Below, piece after piece: positions 26,305-33,803 of a stretch of 64,000 nucleotides of DNA. The DNA comes from Faucicola sp902506215 (GTDB lineage Bacteria > Pseudomonadota > Gammaproteobacteria > Pseudomonadales > Moraxellaceae). Each line of letters starts with the position of its first letter. The stretch's first letter is position 1. The DNA is taken from the NCBI GenBank assembly GCA_016888885.1, contig CP069437.1, positions 248,001-312,000 of the forward strand, read 5' to 3'. The translations under genes and the position numbers were made by a program. The notes beneath the pieces are model-generated. The model had not been told where the DNA came from. It saw nothing but the letters and a program-made list of their open reading frames with translations, and searched no databases.

Positions 26305-26820
26305 ATGATGATGAAAAATCTGTTTAAAATCGCCGTGATTAGCAGTGGTTTATTATTAGGTGTCAATAGCTTGGCTGGAGTCGGTCAATTTGAAGATGAA
26401 ACAACCACGTGCTATGTGCTAAAAAACCATAAACTTGTTAAAAAAACCGTCTGCACATATGAGGGTTCAAGTGGCGGTGCAGCCTCAGGCTATGCTGTGT
26501 TCGAAGCAACATTCTATATTAAAGGCTATGGTAAAATTGATATCGTTGATAATTGGTTTGCCGAAGATGACGGCAAAGGCGGTTGGAAAAATGAACAGTC
26601 AACCACGACCATCGATGGTGAAAAAGCGGTACAGCGTAGCCGCGATGCTAAAACACTGAACATTTTAACCGATAAAGAAGTTGAAAAACGCTCAACAGCT
26701 TATAGTAAACTTCTCCAAAAAAGTAATGGCAAGACTATGCCACTGGAGAATTGGCTAACGTGTTATACGAATAAAAAAGCCACGAATGAACTTTGCTATA
26801 TCGATAATACCCCACGTTAA
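26305..26820 (+). CDS. Hypothetical secreted protein with four cysteines
   Basis: 171 residues, not recognised. A clear signal peptide (three Met codons, then KNLFKIAVISSGLLLGVNSLAG, cleavage near residue 25) leaves a mature domain of about 145 residues. Four cysteines (TTTCY, KTVCTY, WLTCYT, ELCYID) could form two disulfides in the periplasm. The body is polar with Lys, Thr and Asp and has no repeats. It begins five bases after the rraA stop, so it may be transcribed with rraA, although a functional link is not suggested by the sequence. Confidence 0.7.
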   Translation: MMMKNLFKIAVISSGLLLGVNSLAGVGQFEDETTTCYVLKNHKLVKKTVCTYEGSSGGAASGYAVFEATFYIKGYGKIDIVDNWFAEDDGKGGWKNEQSTTTIDGEKAVQRSRDAKTLNILTDKEVEKRSTAYSKLLQKSNGKTMPLENWLTCYTNKKATNELCYIDNTPR

Positions 26821-26934
26821 AAGCCTTCAAGATTGAATAGAACATCCGCTAAATTTGGCTGATTTTTTGCTTTAAATCAACCTCAAAAACCCCCACAATA
26901 ACGTCATTCTTTTTTGCCTTTTTAACTCAAAAAA

Positions 26935-26973
26935 CCGATAACCAAAAGACTTATAACCAAAAGACCGATAACA
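26935..26973 (+). repeat. 15-bp tandem repeat running up to the mfd start codon
   Basis: CCGATAACCAAAAGA (26935), CTTATAACCAAAAGA (26950) and CCGATAACA (26965) are adjacent; the ATG of mfd follows at 26974. The repeats occupy the ribosome-binding-site position and no good Shine-Dalgarno sequence is present. Confidence 0.8.
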
Positions 26974-29900
26974 ATGACGAATGCTACGCACCCACTGTCT
27001 CATCTTTCCTTTCGCCTTAACCAATCGTTGTTTGACAATGCTAAGCATGACAAAAAATGGCTGGGCAACCTTCAAGGCATGACCCAAGCCTTATGGCTTG
27101 CCAGTCTGACCAGCAGTGATAGCGGTCAGCAAAACCGCCTAAAAGTGGTCGTGACCCGTGACCAAAATCAGCTCAATCAGCTTGAAACAGAGTTGGCATT
27201 TAGTGGGGTCGATGCCCATGTATTTCCTGATTGGGAAACGCTCACCTATGACGAGTTGTCACCGCACCATGACATTGTCTCTGAGCGGATTCATTTGCTT
27301 ACCCATATGCCAACTGATGGTATTTTACTGATTTCGGTGCAGACTTTAATGCACCGCGTCGCCCCTGCATCATGGCTATTGGGGCAACACTTTGATTTGT
27401 CAGTGGGTGACACCTTTGATGTGGCAACCGAACGCCGAAAACTGGCGACTGCGGGCTATCATGCGGTAGACAATGTCTTTGAGCCTGGGGAGTTTGCTGT
27501 GCGTGGCAGCGTGATTGATTTGTTTGCCATTGGTCAGCCGTTTCCAGTGCGCATTGATTTGTTTGATGATGAGATTGAGAGTATCCGTTTTTTTAACCCG
27601 CAAACCCAGCGTAGCCTGACCCAAGCGGATTTGGACGAGTTAAAAGACAGTGACCCCCATCAATATGTCAAATTTATCAATAGTCAAAAAAAATCGGCTG
27701 AAACCATCGGTAAAATCACCAGTTTTCAGATTTTACCCGCGCGAGAATTTCCCCTGGATGAGGGTAAAGAAACGTTTCGCGCCAATTTTGCCAGCACCTT
27801 TGCCAACACATCTGCCCGCCGTTTTGAGCTGTTTAACGATGTGATGAACGGCATTGCACCCGCGGGAGTGGAGTATTATCAGCCGTTATTTTTTGACACG
27901 GATACTTGGCAAAATGGCTCGGATTTTTTTAGTTATTTGCCCAAAGATAGCTTGTTTATCGTCGATAATCAAATAGAGACGGCTTACCAAAATTTTTGGC
28001 AACAAATCCAAACTCGCTACAATGACCGCAGGCACGATATCGAAAAACCGATTGTGGCACCGCAAGATTTGTATCTAGCAGAACATATCTTTAACGAAAA
28101 AATTGCCCAATATCCCCGCATTATCACCAGCGAACAGCCAATCGATGAGACCAGAGCAGGGGCAGTCAATGCATTGGTTGACACCCCCCCTGATTTAACC
28201 GTTGACCACAAACTTGCTGAGCCACTGCAAAGACTGATGGTATTTCGCGAGCAGTTTGCTAAACCGATATTATTGGTTGCCGAAACTGCGGGTCGCCGTG
28301 AGATTTTATCGGAGCTGTTGCAAAAACGCTTTAATTTGCAAAGTGTTTCAGGATTGAGCGATTTTCTTGCAAACATGGATGAGGCGCATAGTAATGCGAT
28401 TGCCTTGACCATTGCACCGATTGAACGAGGCGCGGTACTTCCTGATAAGTTTGCGATTGTCTCAGAAACCCAGTTGTTTGGACGGCAGGTGTTACAGACT
28501 CGCCGCCGTCGCCAAAGCGATGTGTCTGATGAATTTTTGGTTAAATCGGTCAGTGAGCTTAATATCGGTGACCCTGTGGTGCATATTGATTTTGGCATTG
28601 GGCGTTATCAAGGCTTGATTACCCTTGAGATTGATAGACAACTGCAGGAGTTCATCCATCTTACCTATGCAGATGATGCCAGTGTGTATGTGCCTGTGGC
28701 AAATCTGCAACTCATCAGCCGTTATGCGGGTGGCGACTCGGCAACCGCACCGCTTCATACCATAGGTAGTGGTAAATGGGATAAAGCCAAAGCCAAAGCA
28801 CTCAGCCAAATTCATGATGTGGCGGCGGAACTGCTCAACGTGCAAGCCCGCCGTGATGCCAAAGTGGGCATTAACTTCCCAATTGACCAAATCCAATATG
28901 ACTTATTTGCCAGTCAATTTGCGTTTGAAGAAACGCCCGACCAAGCCAATGCCATTGAGGCGGTTAAGTTTGATATGAAGCAAAATAAGCCCATGGATAG
29001 GCTGGTGTGCGGTGATGTCGGTTTTGGTAAAACCGAAGTGGCGATGCGTGCCGCTTTTATTGCGGTGCAAGCAGGGTATCAAGTAGCAGTGCTAGTACCG
29101 ACGACGCTGCTTGCTGGGCAACACGAAGACAACTTTTTGGATAGATTTGCCGATTGGCCCATTCGTATTGAGTCGCTTTCTCGCTTTGGCAGCAAAAAAC
29201 AACACGACAAAATTTTAGCAGATTTGGCAAATGGGCAAGTGGATATCGTCATCGGTACCCACCGTATTTTGCAGGAAGATGTCAAGTTTGCCAACTTAGG
29301 TCTGATGATTGTCGATGAAGAACACCGTTTTGGCGTGCGCGATAAAGAGCGTATCAAAGCCATGCAATCGGATGTTGATGTATTATCAATGACCGCGACA
29401 CCCATTCCGCGCACGCTGAACATGGCGTTATCGGGTATGAGAAACATGTCGATTATCGCCACGCCCCCTGCAAGGCGGTTGGCAATTAAAACCTTTGTCA
29501 TGCAAAAGTCTGATAACTTACTCAAAGAAGCGATTTTGCGTGAATTATTGCGTGGCGGACAGGTGTTTTTATTGCATAACGATGTGGCAAGCATTGAGCG
29601 TATGGCAGAAACCGTGCGAGAGCTTGTGCCCGAATCTCGGGTGGCAGTGGCTCACGGTCAAATGAAAGAACGAGAGCTTGAGCAAATCATGCAATCGTTT
29701 TACCACAAAAGACACAATGTGTTGGTGTGTACTACCATTATCGAAACGGGCATTGATATCCCCAATGCCAACACCATTATCATCAATCGAGCCGATAAAT
29801 TCGGGCTCGCCCAGCTTCATCAACTTCGTGGGCGTGTTGGTCGCAGTCACCACCAAGCCTATTGTTATCTACTTGTGCCGTCTATCAAAGGCTTGACCAG

Positions 29901-30576
29901 CGACGCCCAAAAGCGGCTTGATGCCATCAGCCGTGCCAACACATTGGGGGCAGGCTTTATGCTTGCCAGTGAAGACCTTGAGATTCGGGGCGCAGGCGAG
30001 CTACTGGGCAAAAACCAAAGCGGCAATATGCAAGCGGTTGGTTTTAACCTGTATATGGATATGCTAAACCGTGCCACCAAAGCCATCAAAGCAGGTAAAC
30101 AACCTGATTTAAACACCCCCTTATCGCTAACCAGTGACATTAATTTGCATTTGTCGGCACTCATTCCTGAAGATTATCTGGGTGATGTCCATCAGCGGCT
30201 ATTATTCTATAAAAAAATCGCCAATGCTGAAGACTATGACAGCCTAATTAGCATCCGCAGCGAAATGTTAGACCGTTTTGGCAGTTTGCCGGAGCCGACC
30301 AAAAATCTGTTTGCCATTCACCAAATCCGCTTATTGGCTGAAGCGCTGGAGATTAGCAAGATTGATGGCAATGAGCGGCAAGTCACCTTTGAGTTTTCAC
30401 CCAGCACCCCTGTGGAAGCCATTACCATTATTGGGCTTATTCAGTCGAATCCGAAAAAATTTAAAATGAATGGCGCGACAGGGCTAAAAATGATGGACGA
30501 CAAAGCCCTTGCTACGCCAGAAGGACGGATTGACGCGGTGAAAAATCTCATAGAGAAATTATCTTTAAAAGCGTGA
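26974..30576 (+). CDS. mfd: Transcription-repair coupling factor Mfd
   Basis: Mfd removes RNA polymerase stalled at DNA damage and recruits UvrA. The 1200 residues include the UvrB-like N-terminal module (about 20-350), the CarD-like RNA-polymerase interacting domain (VVHIDFGIGRYQGL, about 535-548), the translocase with Walker A GDVGFGKTE (about 680), DEEHRF (about 780), TATPIPRTLNMALSGMR (about 808-824) and QLRGRVGRSHHQAY (about 950-963), and the C-terminal UvrA-masking domain. Length is typical (E. coli 1148). The ATG at 26974 follows directly on a 15-bp repeat array and lacks a clear Shine-Dalgarno sequence. Confidence 0.96.
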   Translation: MTNATHPLSHLSFRLNQSLFDNAKHDKKWLGNLQGMTQALWLASLTSSDSGQQNRLKVVVTRDQNQLNQLETELAFSGVDAHVFPDWETLTYDELSPHHDIVSERIHLLTHMPTDGILLISVQTLMHRVAPASWLLGQHFDLSVGDTFDVATERRKLATAGYHAVDNVFEPGEFAVRGSVIDLFAIGQPFPVRIDLFDDEIESIRFFNPQTQRSLTQADLDELKDSDPHQYVKFINSQKKSAETIGKITSFQILPAREFPLDEGKETFRANFASTFANTSARRFELFNDVMNGIAPAGVEYYQPLFFDTDTWQNGSDFFSYLPKDSLFIVDNQIETAYQNFWQQIQTRYNDRRHDIEKPIVAPQDLYLAEHIFNEKIAQYPRIITSEQPIDETRAGAVNALVDTPPDLTVDHKLAEPLQRLMVFREQFAKPILLVAETAGRREILSELLQKRFNLQSVSGLSDFLANMDEAHSNAIALTIAPIERGAVLPDKFAIVSETQLFGRQVLQTRRRRQSDVSDEFLVKSVSELNIGDPVVHIDFGIGRYQGLITLEIDRQLQEFIHLTYADDASVYVPVANLQLISRYAGGDSATAPLHTIGSGKWDKAKAKALSQIHDVAAELLNVQARRDAKVGINFPIDQIQYDLFASQFAFEETPDQANAIEAVKFDMKQNKPMDRLVCGDVGFGKTEVAMRAAFIAVQAGYQVAVLVPTTLLAGQHEDNFLDRFADWPIRIESLSRFGSKKQHDKILADLANGQVDIVIGTHRILQEDVKFANLGLMIVDEEHRFGVRDKERIKAMQSDVDVLSMTATPIPRTLNMALSGMRNMSIIATPPARRLAIKTFVMQKSDNLLKEAILRELLRGGQVFLLHNDVASIERMAETVRELVPESRVAVAHGQMKERELEQIMQSFYHKRHNVLVCTTIIETGIDIPNANTIIINRADKFGLAQLHQLRGRVGRSHHQAYCYLLVPSIKGLTSDAQKRLDAISRANTLGAGFMLASEDLEIRGAGELLGKNQSGNMQAVGFNLYMDMLNRATKAIKAGKQPDLNTPLSLTSDINLHLSALIPEDYLGDVHQRLLFYKKIANAEDYDSLISIRSEMLDRFGSLPEPTKNLFAIHQIRLLAEALEISKIDGNERQVTFEFSPSTPVEAITIIGLIQSNPKKFKMNGATGLKMMDDKALATPEGRIDAVKNLIEKLSLKA

Positions 30577-30645
30577 TGATGACCTAATAACAAACAGTTA
30601 TTGACTCATCATAAGCGTGTTATAGCAAAAAAGAAGATTTAAAAA

Positions 30646-30849
30646 ATGATGGAAAATCAATTACCTAATGGCGAGCGCCTGATTGAAGAACCTACCTATC
30701 CTGAAGATTGGGAATGTTGCAACAACGGCTGCGAAGAACTGTGCGTGTATGAAATTTACCGCGTTCAAAAACAAGCCTATGACGAACAGCAACAACGACT
30801 CAAAAGCGTGCCAAAACTACTTAGCGACCTCGACAAACCTTCACAGTAG
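30646..30849 (+). CDS. Oxidoreductase-like domain small protein
   Basis: 67 residues. The segment PTYPEDWECCNNGCEELCVYE (about 16-36) matches the short Cys-rich consensus of the oxidoreductase-like family (P-x2-P-x3-D/E-CC-x2-GC-x2-CV-x2-Y), with four cysteines that may bind a metal or be redox-active; here there is one extra residue between GC and the last Cys. The remainder is a charged helix (VQKQAYDEQQQRLKSV). Function of the family in bacteria is unknown. It lies 69 bases after mfd in the same direction. Two ATG codons (30646, 30649) are possible starts. Confidence 0.65.
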   Translation: MMENQLPNGERLIEEPTYPEDWECCNNGCEELCVYEIYRVQKQAYDEQQQRLKSVPKLLSDLDKPSQ

Positions 30850-30894
30850 CTGGAGTATTCTTCAATAAAAGTAATTTTTTGTAAATTCATATTC

Positions 30895-30940
30895 CTGTCA
30901 CATGAATTTCATGCTAATGTCATCAAACTCACGTTAAATA
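30895..30940 (+). promoter_or_regulatory. Candidate Pho box with -10 element
   Basis: Three 7-base units spaced every 11 bases, CTGTCAC (30895), ATTTCAT (30906) and ATGTCAT (30917), match the direct-repeat form of PhoB sites (CTGTCAT units with 4-base spacers) at 7 (counting the C/T last position), 5 and 6 of 7 positions. A -10-like TTAAAT/TAAATA begins 10-11 bases after the last unit, the spacing used at E. coli pho promoters. No separate -35 is needed at such promoters. The gene it could drive is the 27-codon ORF at 31063. Confidence 0.45.
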
Positions 30941-31062
30941 TCATGACGTTATGAAGTTGCATTGATAACGTAAAATAGTAAGTAAACAACTAGAAAATGG
31001 CAAAAGCCTTAAAATGAATAAAAAATCCATAATCATCGGATAAAGAAGGATAGGAGTAAACA

Positions 31063-31146
31063 ATGTTAGATATGTTAAATGAAGCGTTTGAATATGAAAC
31101 CGATATCATCTATCTTGACGAAGGCGATGACGCGGTAGAAATGTAA
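31063..31146 (+). CDS. Candidate 27-residue acidic small protein
   Basis: An ORF of 27 codons beginning MLDMLNEAFEYE and ending GDDAVEM, with about nine Asp/Glu and only no basic residues visible. It is supported by an AGGAG ribosome binding site six to seven bases upstream of ATG 31063, by a Pho-box-like promoter about 165 bases upstream and by a strong terminator 40 bases downstream. A nine-codon ORF (MNKKSIIIG) at 31014-31043 precedes it. There is no signal peptide or membrane segment. The alternative is that the transcript of about 280 bases is a regulatory RNA and the ORF is incidental. Confidence 0.5.
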   Translation: MLDMLNEAFEYETDIIYLDEGDDAVEM

Positions 31147-31186
31147 ACTGCAGGTTAAGCGTAAAACGTAAAAATTCGCAACCGAT

Positions 31187-31224
31187 AACCTCTTAATATA
31201 CCGATTAAGAGGTTTGTTTTTTTG
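31187..31224 (+). terminator. Terminator after the 27-codon ORF
   Basis: AACCTCTTAAT / ATTAAGAGGTT, an 11-bp perfect stem with a 6-base loop followed by TGTTTTTTT. Confidence 0.88.
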
Positions 31225-31249
31225 GGCAATATCAATGAATGATTAGTGA

Positions 31250-32158
31250 CTAGTGATTATGACTGGTACTGGCAGGCATCGCCATCTCATGGTGCTTATC
31301 GTTCATATCCTGCATATTGTGCATGTCGTGATTCATGTTATGGCTCATAGGCATAGTAGTCGAAGCTGTCACAGAAGCAGGGTTAGACGCAGAATGATTC
31401 ATTGTCGACATATCATGGTGCATACTCGTCTCATTCATGCTATGACTGGCGTTACTATGTGAACCTTGATTATGTGAACCGTGGCTATGATTATGGTGCA
31501 TCATCATCGGAATAAAAATCACCGCAAGCCCAGACAACATCATAATCACCCCATTAATTTGGCGAAGGCGAAAATTTTTAATACTCGACTGTAGCATCCC
31601 CACAGTTTTTTGCGTGGCAATGAGCATCGGCATCGTACCTAGCCCAAATACAAACATCAGAGCCGCCCCTGTAGCGATGTCATTGCCAGCAATCGCCATC
31701 ATGAGCGCACCATACACCAATCCACACGGCAAAAATCCCCAAAGCAGGCCAGCAAACAAGGCTTTACCAAAACTATCAATCGGAAACACTTTTTTGCGTA
31801 GCGGGGCAAGCGATTGCCAAAAACGCATCCCGAACTTTTCTAACTCATTAAACAGCGGTAACCCAAGCATCGCAAGCCCAATCAACACCAATACCACACC
31901 CAGTACAATTCTTGGCGCACTATTGCTCATAATGGACTGAAAGATTGCCACCCCAACAACACTGGCAATCAATCCAAGCAAGGAATAACTGATGAGGCGT
32001 CCCAAATGATAAGTCAAAATCAAGCCATTTTTTTTGCTGTCCGATACATGCTGCATAGACAGCCCAAAAGCCGTCACAATGCCACCACACATCCCCAGAC
32101 AGTGCGGTGAGCCGAACAATCCCATGCTAAACGCTGCCAAAAATAATGCCCAGGTCAT
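31250..32158 (-). CDS. TauE/SafE-type (DsbD-like) membrane protein with a His/Met-rich copper-binding-like tail
   Basis: 302 residues from ATG 32158 (GGAG six bases upstream; a TTG start four codons earlier is less likely). About six transmembrane segments; GSPHCLGMCGG (about 17-27) with two cysteines and a His, and GFLPCGLVYGAL (about 142-153), are hallmarks of the sulfite exporter TauE/SafE-like family found beside cbb3 oxidase assembly genes. The last 85 residues (about 218-302) are extraordinary: about 20 His and 18 Met, with HHNHSHGSH, MHHDM, MNHDMHNM and HHEM groups, a composition that favours copper binding. It follows ccoS by about 95 bases on the same strand, supporting a role in copper delivery to cytochrome oxidase (inference). 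Confidence 0.85.
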   Translation of the reverse strand: MTWALFLAAFSMGLFGSPHCLGMCGGIVTAFGLSMQHVSDSKKNGLILTYHLGRLISYSLLGLIASVVGVAIFQSIMSNSAPRIVLGVVLVLIGLAMLGLPLFNELEKFGMRFWQSLAPLRKKVFPIDSFGKALFAGLLWGFLPCGLVYGALMMAIAGNDIATGAALMFVFGLGTMPMLIATQKTVGMLQSSIKNFRLRQINGVIMMLSGLAVIFIPMMMHHNHSHGSHNQGSHSNASHSMNETSMHHDMSTMNHSASNPASVTASTTMPMSHNMNHDMHNMQDMNDKHHEMAMPASTSHNH

Positions 32159-32253
32159 AAAATGCTCCAAAAAAGTCTAAAAATTTTCCAAAAAAAAGTA
32201 AATAAATCAATCAATAGAAAGAAATCAGCAGGAAGAAAAATAACACCAACGTG

Positions 32254-32484
32254 TTATTTTTGCTCGTCAGTAGGGTCTTGTATTTTCGGGGGATGAGAAG
32301 ATGAAGGCTTGGCGGGATTTTGCCCCAATTGTTCGCGGCGAAATTGTCTGTCATCCAAAATGACCCGCTGAGATTCATTGTCCAAATCGTCAAATTGGCG
32401 TGATTTGATGGCGTAATAAATGGCAAAAATGCCCAATACAAATAGCACTAGACTAATAGGAATCAAAAAATACATGCTTTGCAT
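32254..32484 (-). CDS. ccoS: cbb3-type cytochrome oxidase assembly protein CcoS
   Basis: CcoS is a small membrane protein needed to insert cofactors into cbb3 oxidase. The 76 residues begin MQSMYFLIPISLVLFVLGIF (transmembrane segment), followed by the family motif AIKSRQFDDLDNESQRVILDD (about 25-45). A charged, Pro-rich tail of about 25 residues is longer than usual. ATG 32484 has GGGGA six bases upstream. The usual upstream partner, the copper ATPase ccoI, and the oxidase genes ccoNOPQ are not in the window. A TATAAT on the minus strand at 32535-32540 may be its -10. Confidence 0.85.
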   Translation of the reverse strand: MQSMYFLIPISLVLFVLGIFAIYYAIKSRQFDDLDNESQRVILDDRQFRREQLGQNPAKPSSSHPPKIQDPTDEQK

Positions 32485-32673
32485 CGTGCATCCCCATTAC
32501 TTGGCGTAAACAAACGAATTAAGTTAAAAAAACCATTATACGCTTATTTTGATATAAATAAATGCGGCAAAATGTCGCAGCGTTGCTGTAGCAATTAAAT
32601 AACAGCAATCAAATAGCTTTTGCTATGCTTACAAAACAAACACATGGGTTGCAAATCAAAGCAACTCAGTGAT

Positions 32674-32700
32674 TTGAGTGCGAACAATGAATGCTATAAT
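32674..32700 (+). promoter_or_regulatory. Candidate promoter of the rhodanese-like gene
   Basis: TTGAGT (32674-32679), 15 bases, consensus TATAAT (32695-32700). The gap of about 60 bases to the ATG at 32763 fits. The 15-base spacing is short. Confidence 0.45.
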
Positions 32701-32762
32701 GATAGCAGGTTAAACATTGAGGTTTAACTTGGTTTTAAAACTCAAAATTCTACAAGGAAATT

Positions 32763-33116
32763 ATGATGTTAATGCCTAAAATCTTTAAGCCTTCCTTTAA
32801 GCTTTCAAAGAACCTGAAGCTTTCAAAAAAACAGTTGCTTGCCTTAGGCGCGGCTGTCATGGTTGGTGCGTTATTGATGCCAACAGCAAACGCGGCGACG
32901 GTGCTCATTGATGTGCGTACCCCAGAGGAGTATTCTGTAAATCATCCCGCAGGTGCTATTAATATTCCACACAATGAATTACTTGCCAAAATAACGGCGC
33001 AAGGCATTGCAAAATCAGACACCATCAAAGTCTATAGTCGTGGCGGCGGTCGTGCCGAACAAGCCAAATCTGCTTTGCAATCAGCTGGCTATACCAATGT
33101 AGAGATTCAAAAATAA
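32763..33116 (+). CDS. Periplasmic rhodanese-like protein lacking the catalytic cysteine
   Basis: 117 residues: a signal peptide preceded by a long basic region with a repeated K-LS/F motif (about 5-28; hydrophobic core LLALGAAVMVGALLM; cleavage near ANAA, residue 43), then a single rhodanese domain resembling PspE. The fold markers are clear (VLIDVRTPEEYSVNHPAGAINIP, starting near residue 47), but the active loop that should begin with Cys (C-x2-G-x-R) reads YSRGGGRAEQ, with Ser in place of Cys. Sulfur transfer through a persulfide is therefore not expected. AAGGAA precedes the start. The gene stands alone between divergent ccoS and convergent ydcF. Confidence 0.8.
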   Translation: MMLMPKIFKPSFKLSKNLKLSKKQLLALGAAVMVGALLMPTANAATVLIDVRTPEEYSVNHPAGAINIPHNELLAKITAQGIAKSDTIKVYSRGGGRAEQAKSALQSAGYTNVEIQK

Positions 33117-33125
33117 GTTATTTAT

Positions 33126-33803
33126 TTATTTATTGGTTGGTTGGCATTCGTATTGGGGTTTGACAAGATCGCGAGCGAATGCCAACAATTCATATAAGGC
33201 ACGTCTTGAATGCTGCAGGTTCTGATCAAAATGCTGCCAATCATTTGGCTTTGGTAAGGGGGCGATACTAGGAATAGTAGCCACGCCATTAATGGCAAAC
33301 TGCCGCCTTGAGCGGTTCATGTGATACGCATCGGTCACCAAAATTACCTGTTTGACATTGACCATTTCTGCGGTGTATTTTGCATTTTGACAGGTGTTAA
33401 AGCTGTTTTTTTCTGCCACAACCCACATAGTACCTTTTTTTTGCAGCCACTTTGCCATCCATGGCGCCTCCTTACCACTAACGATAATGGGTAAGCCAGT
33501 CTGCTGATACACTTGGCTTGCTTTAATCAATCGGCTTTCGGTAAATTGATTAATCACAATCTCATTTTGCTGGTTATTGGTTAATCCGCCACCTAACACC
33601 ACAATCGCCGTTGCAGGATTGACGCTTACCGCCGATTCTGGCAGGCGATAGCAATCTAAGATAAACAATACAATGGTAGAAAATAGGGGTGTGAAAAAAC
33701 TGAGCGTGATTAAACACCCCACCAATACAACAACGGTCAAAATCCGTTTGATGGTTGAAAAAAATCGCTCAAGGTAGTTAATGAGCTTGGCGAATGCTAC
33801 CAT
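33126..33803 (-). CDS. YdcF/ElyC/SanA family (DUF218) membrane-anchored protein
   Basis: 225 residues from ATG 33803. One or two N-terminal transmembrane segments (about 16-50, ILTVVVLVGCLITLSFFTP onward) are followed by the DUF218 domain: AIVVLGGGLTNNQQ (about 66-79), GLPIIVSGKE (about 105-114), NTCQNAKYTAEM (about 136-147) and VTDAYHMNRSRRQF (about 155-168). Family members act in cell-envelope integrity, but the reaction is unknown. Its start lies inside the last codons of murB (26-base overlap), which suggests translational coupling and an envelope-related role. Confidence 0.82.
   Translation of the reverse strand: MVAFAKLINYLERFFSTIKRILTVVVLVGCLITLSFFTPLFSTIVLFILDCYRLPESAVSVNPATAIVVLGGGLTNNQQNEIVINQFTESRLIKASQVYQQTGLPIIVSGKEAPWMAKWLQKKGTMWVVAEKNSFNTCQNAKYTAEMVNVKQVILVTDAYHMNRSRRQFAINGVATIPSIAPLPKPNDWQHFDQNLQHSRRALYELLAFARDLVKPQYECQPTNK

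Noticed and set aside
26305..26820. Functional link of the secreted four-cysteine protein to RraA
   Set aside because: Only the 5-base spacing supports it; the predicted locations (periplasm versus cytoplasm) differ.
31014..31043. Nine-codon leader peptide (MNKKSIIIG) before the 27-codon ORF
   Set aside because: No convincing ribosome binding site and no run of regulatory codons; mentioned only as context.
32549..32562. FNR/ANR-like box TTGAT-N4-ATAAA upstream of ccoS
   Set aside because: One mismatch to the palindromic consensus, and relative to the best -10 (32535-32540, minus strand) its centre would be near -27, not near -41.5, so activation is unlikely and a chance match cannot be excluded.
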